From Bradyrhizobiaceae bacterium (GTDB lineage: Bacteria > Pseudomonadota > Alphaproteobacteria > Rhizobiales > Xanthobacteraceae): a DNA stretch of 64,000 nucleotides. A model generated the notes under the pieces. It did not search any database. It saw only the letters and a program-made list of their open reading frames with translations, and had not been told where the DNA came from. Position 1 is the first letter of the stretch. Every line of letters starts with the position of its first letter. The stretch lies in assembly GCA_020544565.1 (NCBI GenBank), contig CP078014.1, forward strand, positions 2,172,016 through 2,236,015, read 5' to 3'. The translations under genes and the position numbers were made by a program. Below are positions 45,831 to 55,408 of this stretch, piece after piece.

Positions 45831-45860
45831 AAAAGCCCGGCCGGGGGTATCCGGCCGGGC
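45831..45860 (-). terminator. Leaky-terminator-like hairpin after the sugar-binding-protein gene
   Basis: Arms GCCCGGCCGG (45835-45844) and CCGGCCGGGC (45851-45860) are perfect complements with a 6-base loop. On the minus strand the stem is followed by four Ts (45834-45831). This looks like a short-T intrinsic terminator sitting 18 bases after the binding-protein stop, where partial readthrough would reduce permease expression. Confidence 0.7.
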
Positions 45861-45878
45861 GGTTGTCGGTCGCTTTTG

Positions 45879-47198
45879 CTATGCCGTGAGCTTGCGCATC
45901 CTGTCGCCGGCTGCCTTGACGCAATCGGCCGCCGGCATGTTCTTCAGGATACGGTTCTGCAACATTTCCGGAATGACGAAGCCTTCGAACACCTTGCCCG
46001 GACGCAGATCCGGCACCGGCCCCTCGGTATCCACCGATGTCAGGATCACCGACTTGTCGACGATGAAATTCTTCATCGTCTGGACCGCTTCCCAATGCTT
46101 CTCGATCAGCGGGTGAGCACGCCAGCGCGGATCGTCATACACGTCGAGACGCGGCGGCTGGAAGTGCAGCGGCGCGGTATGCAGGAAGTTGATGTACTGG
46201 TTCTCGGTGAACCACTTCATGAACTTCATCGACTCGCTGGAGTTCGGCGTCTTCAGCACCACCCAGCCATCGTAGCCGTGATTGACCGCCTTCGCCTTGC
46301 CGGTGCTATCCATGTACGGCGTGATTCCGTACTTGGTCGCAAGCGCCGGTGACGTGCGCTCGAGCGCTTCGATGATACGGCCGGCATAGGCCGTGTGCGC
46401 CACTTTGTCCGACGCGAAATTGGACAGCACTTCGCCGAAGCTGGCCTGGCTCGCGCCCGACGGCATGGTCTTGTAGAGATCAGCGAAGAAGTCGAGATAG
46501 GCGGCGACCTTCGGCGCGTTGGCCGCGTTGTCGATGGCCACGTTCCACTTGTCATCGAACAGCTTGACGCCCTCCGCCCACATGAAGCCGGGGGACAGCC
46601 AGTTGGTCGCGCCGTTGCTGCCGATCGGGAACAACGAGCCGGAACGGCCGTCCTCGTTCAGTGCCTGCGAGTTCTTGAGCATCTCGGCCCAGCTCTTGGG
46701 AACGCTCAGGCCCTTCTTTTCGTAGAGGTCCTTGCGATAGTAGATCCAGGCCAGATTGTAGTCGTAGGGATACCAGTAGACTTCGTTCTTGATGGGGAAG
46801 AGGATCTTCGGTCCCCACTTGTGCTTGTTGGTCAGTTCCGTCAAAGGCATCAGATGGCCTTGGGCCTGCAACAAAAGGACATGACCGATGAAGGCGAATG
46901 TCGCGATGTCGTAGGGTTGACCGCCGCGCAGCGACGTCGTCACCTTGGTGAAGGCATCATCGAGCGGCACGGAATCCACGATGATCTTCGTGCCTGTCAT
47001 GCGCTCGTATTCGGCGCAGGCCACCTTCAATGCGCGAATGCTGTCGATGGACGTCTCGGTGTTAAGAAAACGCAGCGTCTTCTTGCCCTGGCCCCAAACG
47101 GCAGGAGCCCCGAGGGTCGTTGCGGCAAGCCCTGCGCCCGCCCCTTTTATGAGCGTCCGACGATTGATTCCGTCCCTGGCCATTTCCTTGTCTCCCAT
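45879..47198 (-). CDS. CUT1-type ABC importer, extracellular solute-binding protein with Tat signal
   Basis: 439 residues. The N-terminus has a twin-arginine motif (NRRTLIKGAG) and a hydrophobic stretch ending GAPAVWGQG, so export is probably by the Tat pathway. The mature part follows the family 1 binding-protein pattern (KTLRFLNTETSIDSIRALKVACAEYERMTGTKI, AEMLKNSQALNEDGRSG). It binds a sugar, polyol or glycerophosphoryl compound. AAGGAGAGG precedes ATG 47198; an ATG at 47225 adds nine residues. Followed by the hairpin at 45831-45860. Confidence 0.88.
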   Translation of the reverse strand: MGDKEMARDGINRRTLIKGAGAGLAATTLGAPAVWGQGKKTLRFLNTETSIDSIRALKVACAEYERMTGTKIIVDSVPLDDAFTKVTTSLRGGQPYDIATFAFIGHVLLLQAQGHLMPLTELTNKHKWGPKILFPIKNEVYWYPYDYNLAWIYYRKDLYEKKGLSVPKSWAEMLKNSQALNEDGRSGSLFPIGSNGATNWLSPGFMWAEGVKLFDDKWNVAIDNAANAPKVAAYLDFFADLYKTMPSGASQASFGEVLSNFASDKVAHTAYAGRIIEALERTSPALATKYGITPYMDSTGKAKAVNHGYDGWVVLKTPNSSESMKFMKWFTENQYINFLHTAPLHFQPPRLDVYDDPRWRAHPLIEKHWEAVQTMKNFIVDKSVILTSVDTEGPVPDLRPGKVFEGFVIPEMLQNRILKNMPAADCVKAAGDRMRKLTA

Positions 47199-47242
47199 GA
47201 CACCTCTCCTTTTTCGAAGGTTCATTTTGCTTTGCTGGTCGT

Positions 47243-48295
47243 CTAGAATCGTTGTCCTGTCGTTTTCGAGAACAGATGGATGCGCTCGGCACGCAACCGG
47301 ACCGGGATCCGTTGACCGTGGGTCCAGTTGTCGATGCGATCGGTGAGGATGCGCAAACGCGCACCATGGACCTCGCCGATGCCAAGGGTCTGGGCGCCGA
47401 GTTGCTCGACCACACTGACGTCAAACGCGAGAGCATCGTCCCCCTCGCCGATGGAAAGATGCTCTGGCCGGATGCCGAGAACGGCCTCTTCGTTGACGCC
47501 GCGATATTGCTCGGGCAACGCGATTCGCAGAGCGCCGCTCTCAAATGCACCGTTCGACGCGCGGCCCTCGATCAGGTTCATTTCCGGAGAGCCGATAAAG
47601 CCCGCCACGAACAGGTTAATGGGCCGATCATACACTTCCAGCGGCGCGCCGACCTGCTGAACATGGCCGTCGCGCATGATGACGATGCGATTGGCGAGTG
47701 TCATCGCTTCGACCTGATCGTGGGTCACATACACCATGCTGGTGCCGACCTCCTGATGCAGTCTTGCGATTTCCTCGCGCATGCGAACGCGCAACTTGGC
47801 GTCGAGATTGGACAGCGGCTCGTCGAGCAGGAACACTTCCGGATCGCGCACAAGGGCGCGGCCGAGCGCCACGCGCTGCATCTGTCCGCCGGACAACTGC
47901 TTGGGTTTTCGCTTCAGGAACTCGTCGAGACCCAGCATCTTCGCAGCGCGCTGGACCCGCTCATCGATCTGCGCGGGGTCCATCTTTCGCATCCGCAGGC
48001 CGAACGCGAGATTGTCGTAGATGGTCTTGTGCGGATAAAGCGCATAATTCTGGAACACCATCGCGATGTTGCGATCCTTGGGCTCCAGCGTTGTGACATC
48101 ACGATCGCCGATAAAAATCTTGCCGGAAGTGATTTCCTCCAGGCCCGCAAGCATGCGCAACGTTGTGGATTTGCCGCATCCGGACGGTCCGAGAAAAACG
48201 ACAAACTCGCCATCCCGGATGGTCAGATCGACGCCGTGAACGGCCACCACCGGACCGTATGCCTTGCGAACCTTTTCGAGCCTGATCTCCGACAT
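47243..48295 (-). CDS. ugpC: CUT1-type ABC importer ATPase (UgpC/MsmX/MalK type)
   Basis: 350 residues. Walker A GPSGCGKSTTLRM, Q-loop MVFQNYALYPHKTIYDNL, signature LSGGQMQRVALGRAL, Walker B VFLLDEPLSNLDAKLR and switch YVTHDQVEAMTL. The C-terminal TOBE regulatory domain (about 240-350) includes IRPEHLSIGEGDDALAFDVSVVEQLG. UgpC is a family name here; the real substrate is unknown. It is encoded upstream of the binding protein, in the same operon. Confidence 0.9.
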   Translation of the reverse strand: MSEIRLEKVRKAYGPVVAVHGVDLTIRDGEFVVFLGPSGCGKSTTLRMLAGLEEITSGKIFIGDRDVTTLEPKDRNIAMVFQNYALYPHKTIYDNLAFGLRMRKMDPAQIDERVQRAAKMLGLDEFLKRKPKQLSGGQMQRVALGRALVRDPEVFLLDEPLSNLDAKLRVRMREEIARLHQEVGTSMVYVTHDQVEAMTLANRIVIMRDGHVQQVGAPLEVYDRPINLFVAGFIGSPEMNLIEGRASNGAFESGALRIALPEQYRGVNEEAVLGIRPEHLSIGEGDDALAFDVSVVEQLGAQTLGIGEVHGARLRILTDRIDNWTHGQRIPVRLRAERIHLFSKTTGQRF

Positions 48296-48298
48296 GCG

Positions 48299-49825
48299 TC
48301 ACTTGCCCTGAGCGGTCACGAAATCGTGGATGCGATGGTTGATCGGCGCGAGCGCCGCCTGGATGTCGCGATAGATCGGAAAACCTCTGTCGTAGACCGC
48401 GGCGCGCTCCGGGTCCGGCACGGCCCGCGACACGATCTGGATCACGTCCGCCGCAGCATGCTCGTCCTTGAAGACGCCGATGCCGACGCCCGCGAGTAGC
48501 GCCGCGCCATATGAGGCATCCGCCACCGCCGGCAGTTCGACCGAGATGTTGAGCACGTCGGCAACGATCTGTCGCCACAGCGCGCTCCGCGCCCCGCCGC
48601 CTGTCAGGCGCGCCGACGCAAAACCGAGCCCCTTGGCCTTCATGACGTCAAGACAGTCGCGCAGCGAATAGGCAACCCCTTCGTACAGCGCACGAACGAA
48701 ATGGCCCGCGCCGTGATTGAACCCGGCGCCGACGAAATCGGCGCGCAACAGGGGGTCCCAGTAAGGACTGCGTTCGCCGTTCAAATAGGGATGAAAGAAC
48801 AGTCCTTCCGACCCCGGCCGCACCGTTGCGGCCTTGGCATCCATGGCGTCGAACACCGCGCTGCCGTCCTCGCCGTCGCGGCGGAAGAAAGTATCGCGCA
48901 GCCATTTGTGCGCCGACGCGCAGGAGTTGGTGGCGGCGATGACGTACCAGTGATCGGGCACGATGTGATAGTAGTTGATCAGCGAGAAATCCGGATGCGG
49001 CCTGGGTGACAGCACGCTGACGGTGGCGGCAGTCGCGAGTTTCACGACCCCCATGCCCTCGCGCACCATACCCGCGCCAAACGTTTCGGCCGCGGTGTCG
49101 GACGTGCCGCAGACCACCGGCGTGCCTTCGGCAAGGCCCGTGGCCCGCGCCGCGCTGGCGGTCACGGTCCCGACAACGGCGGAGGGCTTCACGATCGGCG
49201 GCAGCGTCGCCATCGGCCAGCCGATCATGTCGCACAGCTCTTTCGACCATTCCGCGCGGCGCGCATCCAGCATCAGTGTGCCAAGCGCATCGATCGTGTC
49301 GGTTTCCCATGTCCCGGTAAACCGGGCGCGCAACCAGTCCTTGGCGACATAGAGGCGCTTCACGCGGGCGAATGCATCCGGCTCGTGCTTGCGCAGCCAC
49401 AGCATCTGCGGCAGCGTCCATGTCGGATTGGCCCGGTTGGCGCCGATGTCAAGAATGCGCGCGTCGGCACGCTCGCGTAATTCCTCCGTCTCCCGGCGGC
49501 TGCGCTGATCGTTCCAGAGAATGGCCGGACGGATCACGCGCCCGTCGGCATCTTCCAGAACCTGCGTATGCGCGCCCGCGGAAAACGAGATTGCGGCCAC
49601 GTCCGACGCCGGACGTCCCGATGCCTTCAGGCCACGACGCAATGCGTCGCAGGCGGCGAGCCACCAGTCCTGCGGATTCTGCTCGCTCCAGCCGGGGTGC
49701 GGCGACGACGTGGTCACGGGCGCGGATGCCTCGCTGACCAGTGAACCGTCACTCCTGATCACGCTGATCTTCAGCGAGCCCGCGCCGAGATCGATGCCGA
49801 CCAGCAGAGGATCAGACACAGCCAT
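48299..49825 (-). CDS. FGGY-family carbohydrate kinase
   Basis: 508 residues. The N-terminal ATP-binding motif is VGIDLGAGSLKISVI (about 8-22); then HPGWSEQNPQDWW, ILWNDQRS, GTSDTAAETFGAGMVREGMGVVKLATAATVSV and the C-terminal TGGGARSALWRQIVADVLN (about 420-438). It phosphorylates a sugar or polyol after import; resemblance is nearest to xylulokinases, but FGGY substrates are hard to call. GGAAGGG stands 8 bases before ATG 49825. Adjacent oxidase and ABC genes place it in the LacI operon. Confidence 0.87.
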   Translation of the reverse strand: MAVSDPLLVGIDLGAGSLKISVIRSDGSLVSEASAPVTTSSPHPGWSEQNPQDWWLAACDALRRGLKASGRPASDVAAISFSAGAHTQVLEDADGRVIRPAILWNDQRSRRETEELRERADARILDIGANRANPTWTLPQMLWLRKHEPDAFARVKRLYVAKDWLRARFTGTWETDTIDALGTLMLDARRAEWSKELCDMIGWPMATLPPIVKPSAVVGTVTASAARATGLAEGTPVVCGTSDTAAETFGAGMVREGMGVVKLATAATVSVLSPRPHPDFSLINYYHIVPDHWYVIAATNSCASAHKWLRDTFFRRDGEDGSAVFDAMDAKAATVRPGSEGLFFHPYLNGERSPYWDPLLRADFVGAGFNHGAGHFVRALYEGVAYSLRDCLDVMKAKGLGFASARLTGGGARSALWRQIVADVLNISVELPAVADASYGAALLAGVGIGVFKDEHAAADVIQIVSRAVPDPERAAVYDRGFPIYRDIQAALAPINHRIHDFVTAQGK

Positions 49826-49866
49826 GACGCGCGCCCTTCCCCATAGCAGCACCCATGCGCGCCCGA

Positions 49867-51348
49867 TCAGTCACGACGGATATCTTTCGCGCTCGAATTC
49901 GCCCGCAAGCCGATCTTTCCCGGATTGAACAGATTGTCCGGATCGATCGCATCCTTGATCGCCTGCAGCACCACAAGTCCCGATCCGAGCTCGCGCTGCA
50001 TCCACGGATTGCGGAACAGGCCCGCTCCATGGTGATGCGCAATCGAACCGCCATGATCGAGCGTCAGCGTCTCCACCGCATCCCACAGCTTCTGGTGAAT
50101 CGGCAGCGCCTCAGCTTCCGGCATCGGCGGCAACCGCACCGTCATGTACTGGCACGCGCCCTCCGGATAGACGTGCGACCAATGCGCACCGAAATGCACC
50201 CCGGGATGGATCGCCCGCACCGCCTTGGCGATGGCGTCATACATCACCGGAAGCGCCGACCAGTTGCCGGTCACCTCGATCGTATCGTTGAAATAGCCAG
50301 CATCGTGCCACTTCTGCGAATAGGCGACATAGCGATTCTGCTTCCAATGCAGATAAGGCCCATCCGGCCCGATCTCGCCGTCCTGCGCCTTGGCGATGGC
50401 CAGCGCCATCTCCAGTTCGGCCGACACCAGCGGCTCGCTGCCCGCGAACTGCAGCACCGCGAGAAACGGCCTGGTCTTGAACAGATCGATATCCTTGGTG
50501 CGCTCGTCGCTCTCGACACGATCGTAGAGACGCACGATCGAGGGGCGGATTTCCGCCTGCATGATGAGACGCGCCGTGTCCAACGCCGCCTGCAGCGTCG
50601 GAAACGCAAGGACGACACCGCGCTCGACGGCCGGCTTCTTGAAGATGCGCAGCGTGGCTTCGGTGATGATGCCGAGCGTCCCTTCGCTCCCGATCATCAG
50701 GTCGCGGATCGAGGGCCCCACCGATCGACGGGCCACAGGCCGCACCTCGAGCGGGGAGCCATCGGGTAGCACGGCCTTGAGGCCAACCACGATATCCTCG
50801 ATCTTGCCATAACGGCTGCTCAACTGACCGCCGCCGCGGCAGGCCAACCAGCCGCCGACGGTTGAAATTTCGAGAGATTGCGGCAGATGCCCGGTGGTGT
50901 AGCCGGCCTCATTGAGCTCGCGCTCGAACTCCGCGCCATTCATGCCGGCCTGCACGGTCACCATTGCATCGGTCGGATTGATCGCTACGATTTTGTCGAG
51001 CCGGCGCATGTCCACCATGATCTCGCCGCCGAGCGGGATGGCGCCGCCGAGCACGCCCGAGCCGTTGCCGTAGGGGATCACCGCCACCTTGCGCGCTTTG
51101 GCAAGCTGCACCGTGCGCACCACCTCATCTACATTCGCCGGGCGCACGACGAGGCGCGGCACGACGCCTGCGAGTTCCCCGGCGCGCTCGCGAAAGACCG
51201 CGAACGGCAACCGATCCCGCGAATAACCGAGACGCTGATCGAAGGCGGCGAGAACGTTGGACGCGCCAACAATGGCGGCGAACGCAGACACGAGATCTTC
51301 ATCGACCTGATCGGCGCTGCGAATTGCGGCAATGGTGCTTGCGGTCAT
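49867..51348 (-). CDS. FAD-binding oxidoreductase, AGPS-like
   Basis: 493 residues. FAD_binding_4 PP-loop is VIPYGNGSGVLGGAIPLGGE (about 92-111), then TGHLPQSLEISTVGGWLACRGGGQLSSRYGKIED (about 155-188). The C-terminal domain has the histidine motif GGSIAHHHGAGLFR, as in alkyldihydroxyacetonephosphate synthase. Bacterial relatives oxidise hydroxyacids or polyols, or act on dihydroxyacetone-phosphate-like substrates. As first gene of the operon it probably carries out the first oxidation of the imported compound or its phosphate. LacI-type operator lies 70-100 bases upstream. Confidence 0.83.
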   Translation of the reverse strand: MTASTIAAIRSADQVDEDLVSAFAAIVGASNVLAAFDQRLGYSRDRLPFAVFRERAGELAGVVPRLVVRPANVDEVVRTVQLAKARKVAVIPYGNGSGVLGGAIPLGGEIMVDMRRLDKIVAINPTDAMVTVQAGMNGAEFERELNEAGYTTGHLPQSLEISTVGGWLACRGGGQLSSRYGKIEDIVVGLKAVLPDGSPLEVRPVARRSVGPSIRDLMIGSEGTLGIITEATLRIFKKPAVERGVVLAFPTLQAALDTARLIMQAEIRPSIVRLYDRVESDERTKDIDLFKTRPFLAVLQFAGSEPLVSAELEMALAIAKAQDGEIGPDGPYLHWKQNRYVAYSQKWHDAGYFNDTIEVTGNWSALPVMYDAIAKAVRAIHPGVHFGAHWSHVYPEGACQYMTVRLPPMPEAEALPIHQKLWDAVETLTLDHGGSIAHHHGAGLFRNPWMQRELGSGLVVLQAIKDAIDPDNLFNPGKIGLRANSSAKDIRRD

Positions 51349-51417
51349 GACAGCCTCTTTGCCGAGGCCAAAGTCGCCACGCTCACTCGACGCTCCTCCA
51401 CGGCCTCATTTTTGCGA

Positions 51418-51450
51418 TTGAACAAACATTCTGCACAATCGTTTGTTCAA
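51418..51450. promoter_or_regulatory. Inverted repeat with LacI-type operator ahead of the polyol operon
   Basis: TTGAACAAAC (51418-51427) and GTTTGTTCAA (51441-51450) are perfect 10-bp complements, 13 bases apart. Inside, TGCACAATCGTTTGTTCA (51432-51449) is an 18-bp near palindrome with the central CG typical of LacI-family operators (14 of 18 positions symmetric). It lies between the lacI-type gene and the oxidase start, where a repressor would control the operon. Confidence 0.65.
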
Positions 51451-51486
51451 GCATCGTACAGCTTGTCCTTCCGGTCAAGCTAAAAT

Positions 51487-52488
51487 TTAACGAGGAGCCG
51501 GCCCCGTGGACGCGCGGGCGATAAGGCCATCGGGCGGCAGCGGCGCGATGGGTTGCGGCGCCCCGCCATTCAGGAGATCGATCAGAAGATCGGATGCAAG
51601 CTCGCCCATCACGTCGGTCGGCATCTTCACCGTCGTGAGTGTCGGATAGAGCATGGTTGCCACCGGCGCATCGTGCAGTCCCATCACCGAAACATCGCGC
51701 GGAATTTGCAGGCCGGCCTCATGCAGGACAGCCATCGCGCCCGCCGCCGTCACAAGCGTCGCGCCGAGAACCGCTGTCGGCTTCTGCGCGAGCAAACCGC
51801 GCATCGCAGCCGCCCCACCCTCGGCGGTGTAGCCAGCCACCGCGACAAGCTGGGGATCGAACGGGATGGCATGACGCTTCAATCCGTCCCGGTATCCGGC
51901 GAGACGTTCGCCCGCATTGAATCCGCCAGGCCGCCCGGCCAGATGCGCGATCCGCTTGTGCCCCATCTGCGCCAGATGATCGACGGCAATCGCCGCGGCC
52001 GCACGGCTATCGAGCACGACGCAATATCGGCTTCCCGGCAGTTGCCGGTTGAGCAGCACGAAGGGCGTGCGCGTGGCTTCCAGTTCCTCACGCAGCAGAC
52101 CGTCATCGTCCAGACTGGCGACCAGCAACCCATCGGCACGGTTGCCATGTGACAGCCGATGATAGACGGCGTCCGTCGCGCCCGGCTCCCTGTGAGCGAT
52201 CAGCAGCGAATAGCCGTGTTTCGCCGCCGATTTCTCCGCACCATAAATGGCCGACGAGAACACCGGATTATCGAGCTGGGGCACGATCAAGCCCAGCGTC
52301 CGGCTGCGCGAAGTCCGCAACCCCTGGGCCAGGGCATTGGGCGAATAGTCAAGGGTGCGCGCGCTTTCGAGAATGCGCTTGCGCGTCTCCTCTCGAATGC
52401 GCTGGGTCGACTCGCCCCGGAGCACGCGCGACGCCGTGGAAACATCGACGCCGGCCATGCGGGCGACATCGGTCAATCGCGATCTCAT
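51487..52488 (-). CDS. LacI-family transcriptional regulator
   Basis: 333 residues. The helix-turn-helix and hinge helix are at about 3-55 (LTDVARMAGVDVSTASRVLRGESTQRIREETRKRILESARTLDYSPNALAQGLR). A periplasmic-binding-protein-like sensor follows (LGLIVPQLDNPVFSSAIYGAEKSAAKHGYSLLI, MGHKRIAHLAGRPGGFNAGERLAGY). It lies upstream of the oxidase-kinase-importer operon on the same strand, 138 bases from it, and should bind the palindrome at 51418-51450. Effector is probably the imported sugar or polyol. I use ATG 52488; TTG 52491 precedes it. Confidence 0.9.
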   Translation of the reverse strand: MRSRLTDVARMAGVDVSTASRVLRGESTQRIREETRKRILESARTLDYSPNALAQGLRTSRSRTLGLIVPQLDNPVFSSAIYGAEKSAAKHGYSLLIAHREPGATDAVYHRLSHGNRADGLLVASLDDDGLLREELEATRTPFVLLNRQLPGSRYCVVLDSRAAAAIAVDHLAQMGHKRIAHLAGRPGGFNAGERLAGYRDGLKRHAIPFDPQLVAVAGYTAEGGAAAMRGLLAQKPTAVLGATLVTAAGAMAVLHEAGLQIPRDVSVMGLHDAPVATMLYPTLTTVKMPTDVMGELASDLLIDLLNGGAPQPIAPLPPDGLIARASTGPAPR

Positions 52489-52763
52489 CAACGCACCGAC
52501 AGTTGCACTGGAACCGTAAGCTAGTGGCCCGGCCGTGATCCGGCAAGCGGATCGACGGGCAAGCGGCGAGGCGTGACGACTGCCGCATCTGGTTCGCGCC
52601 TGACGTCACAAGATTGCGCAGGATCGCCGCATGGCAATAGCGCACCCCCACCCGCGGCCCCGGATCGCGTTCAATGAGCAGGCGATACCGGCTTAACGGC
52701 GCGTCCGGAAAACCGGCCGCGAGCGATCCGGCGCCCCGTGGCCATGCTCGCCGAGCGTCATCG

Positions 52764-54998
52764 CTACGCCATCTGAGCCAGCGCGGCGTTGAATGTCGCA
52801 CTCGGGCGCATCACATCCGCGCATTTCTTCGTATCCGGAAGATAGTAGCCGCCGATATCCACGGGTTTGCCCTGGACCGCCTGAAGCTCCGCGACAATCT
52901 TTTCTTCATTTCGCGTCAGCGCCTCGGCCAAAGGCTTGAACTGCTCCTGAAGGGATTTGTCCTCGGTTTGAGCCGCCAGCTCCTGCGCCCAATACATCGC
53001 GAGATAGAACTGGCTTCCGCGATTATCCAGTTCGCCCGTGCGCGGCGACGGCGACTTCCTGTTGTCGAGCAGCTTGCCGGTGGCGGCATCCAGCGTCCTG
53101 GCCAGCAGTTTGGCTTTTGAATTCCCGGTCTTGATGCCGAGATCCTCCAGCGAGACGGCGAGCGCAAGGAATTCGCCCAGCGAATCCCAGCGCAGATGGT
53201 TTTCCTCCACCAACTGCTGCACATGCTTGGGAGCCGAGCCCCCGGCACCCGTTTCATAGAGGCCGCCGCCCGCCATCAGCGGCACGACGGACAGCATCTT
53301 GGCCGAGGTGCCCAGCTCCATGATGGGGAACAGGTCGGTCAGATAATCGCGCAGGATGTTGCCCGTGGCGCTGATCGTGTCGAGACCGCGGACCACGCGC
53401 TCCAGCGTGTAGCGCATCGCGCGCACCTGGCTCATGATCTGGATATCCAGGCCGGTCGTGTCGTGCTCATGCAGGTACATCTTGACCTTGGCAATGAGCT
53501 GCGCCTCGTGCGGACGGTAAGGATCCAGCCAGAACAGCACCGGCATGCCGGAGTTGCGGGCGCGGGTGACGGCGAGCTTTACCCAGTCACGGACGGCGGC
53601 ATCCTTCACCTGGCACATGCGCCAGATGTCGCCCTGCTCCACATCCTCGCTCAGGAGGACTTCGCCGGTCGCAATATCCGTAATGTTGGCGACGCCATCT
53701 TCCGGAATCTCGAAAGTCTTGTCGTGCGAGCCATATTCCTCGGCCTGCTGCGCCATCAGGCCGACATTGGGCACCGTCCCCATCGTCTTCGGATCGAACG
53801 CGCCGTGCCACTTACAGAAGTTGATCATCTCCTGATAGATGCGGGCGAAGGTGCTTTCCGGCATCACGGCCTTGACGTCCTTGAGGCGGCCGTCGGCGCC
53901 CCACATCTTGCCGCCGTTGCGGATCATCGCAGGCATCGACGCATCGACGATAATGTCGTTGGGCGAATGGAAGTTGGTGATTCCCTTGGCGGAATCGACC
54001 ATCGCCAGTTCGGGCCGGTGCTCGTGGCAGGCATGGAGATCGCGCTTGATCTCGTCCTGCTGGCTCTGCGGCAAGGTGGCGATCTTGTTGTAGAGATCGA
54101 CCATGCCGTTGTTGACGTTGACGCCAAGCTCCTCGAACAGCGCGCCGTGTTTCGCGAAGGCGTCGCGATAGAAGATCTTGACGCAGTGCCCGAACACGAT
54201 GGGGTGGGACACCTTCATCATGGTGGCCTTCACGTGCAGCGAGAACATCACGCCGGTCTTGTAGGCGTCGTTGATCTCCCTCTCGTAGAATTCAAGCAGC
54301 GCCTTCTTGCTCATGAACATGGAGTCGATGATCTCGCGGTCCTGCAGCGAGACCTTCGGCTTGAGCACGATGGCCTTGCCGCTCTTGGTGATCAGCTCCA
54401 TCTTGACGTCGCGCGCTCGGTCGAGCGTCATCGACTTCTCGCCATGGTAGAAGTCGCCATGGTGCATATGCGAGACGTGCGAGCGCGACGCCTGGCTCCA
54501 TTCGCCCATGCTGTGCGGATTCTTGCGCGCATAGTTCTTGACCGCGAGCGGGGCACGGCGGTCGGAATTGCCTTCGCGCAGCACCGGGTTCACGGCGCTG
54601 CCGATGCATTTGGTGTAGCGCGCGCGGATCGCCTTTTCCTCGTCCGTCTTCGGAGACTCGGGATAATCCGGGATGCTGAAGCCCTTGCCCTGCAATTCCT
54701 TGATGGCCGCCTTCAATTGCGCCACCGAGGCGCTGACATTGGGCAGCTTGATGATGTTGGTGTCGGGGAGCAGCGTCATCCGGCCAAGCTCGGCCAGATT
54801 GTCGGGCACGCGCTGCTGTTCCGTCAGAAATTCCGGGAATTCACCGAGGATACGGGCCGCCACCGAAATGTCGCTGGTGGTAACGTCGATCCCCGCCGGC
54901 GCGGCGAACGCTCGCACGACAGGCAGGAAAGATGCCGTCGCCAGCGCCGGGGCTTCATCGGTCAGCGTATAAATAATGGTGGCGGGTGCCGTGGACAT
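52764..54998 (-). CDS. icd: NADP-dependent isocitrate dehydrogenase, monomeric type
   Basis: 744 residues, the normal size of the monomeric (IDH-II) class. It oxidises isocitrate to 2-oxoglutarate with NADP+ in the TCA cycle. Family segments visible: [21 protein letters not shown] at the start, [28 protein letters not shown]-like [30 protein letters not shown] (isocitrate-binding serine and arginine), [13 protein letters not shown], and [57 protein letters not shown] lies before ATG 54998. Most Rhizobiales carry the dimeric enzyme; a second gene elsewhere would be needed to know which dominates. Confidence 0.95.
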   Translation of the reverse strand: MSTAPATIIYTLTDEAPALATASFLPVVRAFAAPAGIDVTTSDISVAARILGEFPEFLTEQQRVPDNLAELGRMTLLPDTNIIKLPNVSASVAQLKAAIKELQGKGFSIPDYPESPKTDEEKAIRARYTKCIGSAVNPVLREGNSDRRAPLAVKNYARKNPHSMGEWSQASRSHVSHMHHGDFYHGEKSMTLDRARDVKMELITKSGKAIVLKPKVSLQDREIIDSMFMSKKALLEFYEREINDAYKTGVMFSLHVKATMMKVSHPIVFGHCVKIFYRDAFAKHGALFEELGVNVNNGMVDLYNKIATLPQSQQDEIKRDLHACHEHRPELAMVDSAKGITNFHSPNDIIVDASMPAMIRNGGKMWGADGRLKDVKAVMPESTFARIYQEMINFCKWHGAFDPKTMGTVPNVGLMAQQAEEYGSHDKTFEIPEDGVANITDIATGEVLLSEDVEQGDIWRMCQVKDAAVRDWVKLAVTRARNSGMPVLFWLDPYRPHEAQLIAKVKMYLHEHDTTGLDIQIMSQVRAMRYTLERVVRGLDTISATGNILRDYLTDLFPIMELGTSAKMLSVVPLMAGGGLYETGAGGSAPKHVQQLVEENHLRWDSLGEFLALAVSLEDLGIKTGNSKAKLLARTLDAATGKLLDNRKSPSPRTGELDNRGSQFYLAMYWAQELAAQTEDKSLQEQFKPLAEALTRNEEKIVAELQAVQGKPVDIGGYYLPDTKKCADVMRPSATFNAALAQMA

Positions 54999-55408
54999 GT
55001 GCTGATTTCCTCGCTTGGCGGCGGCCGGATGACGTTTATCCTAAAGTATAAAGAGGACGCGCGGGTCCTTCGCGACTAGCTTTCTCATGCGCCCCGGGCG
55101 ACTGCAACTGGCAAAATCATCGCCTCTCTCTGCATCAAGAGAATAGCGATTAAGGCTGAAAACATTGACGAAACTCGCCAACAGGTCAGAAAAAATACCG
55201 TAGTCGTCCGCAACGTCACTGACCGAGATCAAAACGCCCGGACGATTCGATCGCCTGTGGTCACGACAAGGGGGCGGCTCCGAGCAAATGCGAGCGCGCA
55301 TCGGAGCGCGAACGCGCAGACAACCGCAACGGGACGACGCGCGGCGCTTTCCGCGGACCGCGCACCGTTTTCAAACATGCGAGACGCTGTCAGAAAATAG
55401 GAATAAAA
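54999..55408. other. Non-coding gap upstream of isocitrate dehydrogenase
   Basis: 410 bases with no convincing gene; the one 86-codon open frame (55041-55301, minus) has no family and no ribosome binding site. The region at 55030-55060 (minus-strand TATACT at 55050-55045) may hold the icd promoter, without a good -35 box. The stretch near 55380-55410 follows the end of the catabolic operon and is AT-rich. Confidence 0.4.

Noticed and set aside
55041..55301. Possible small gene upstream of icd
   Set aside because: 86 codons, no family and no ribosome binding site; it overlaps the likely icd promoter.
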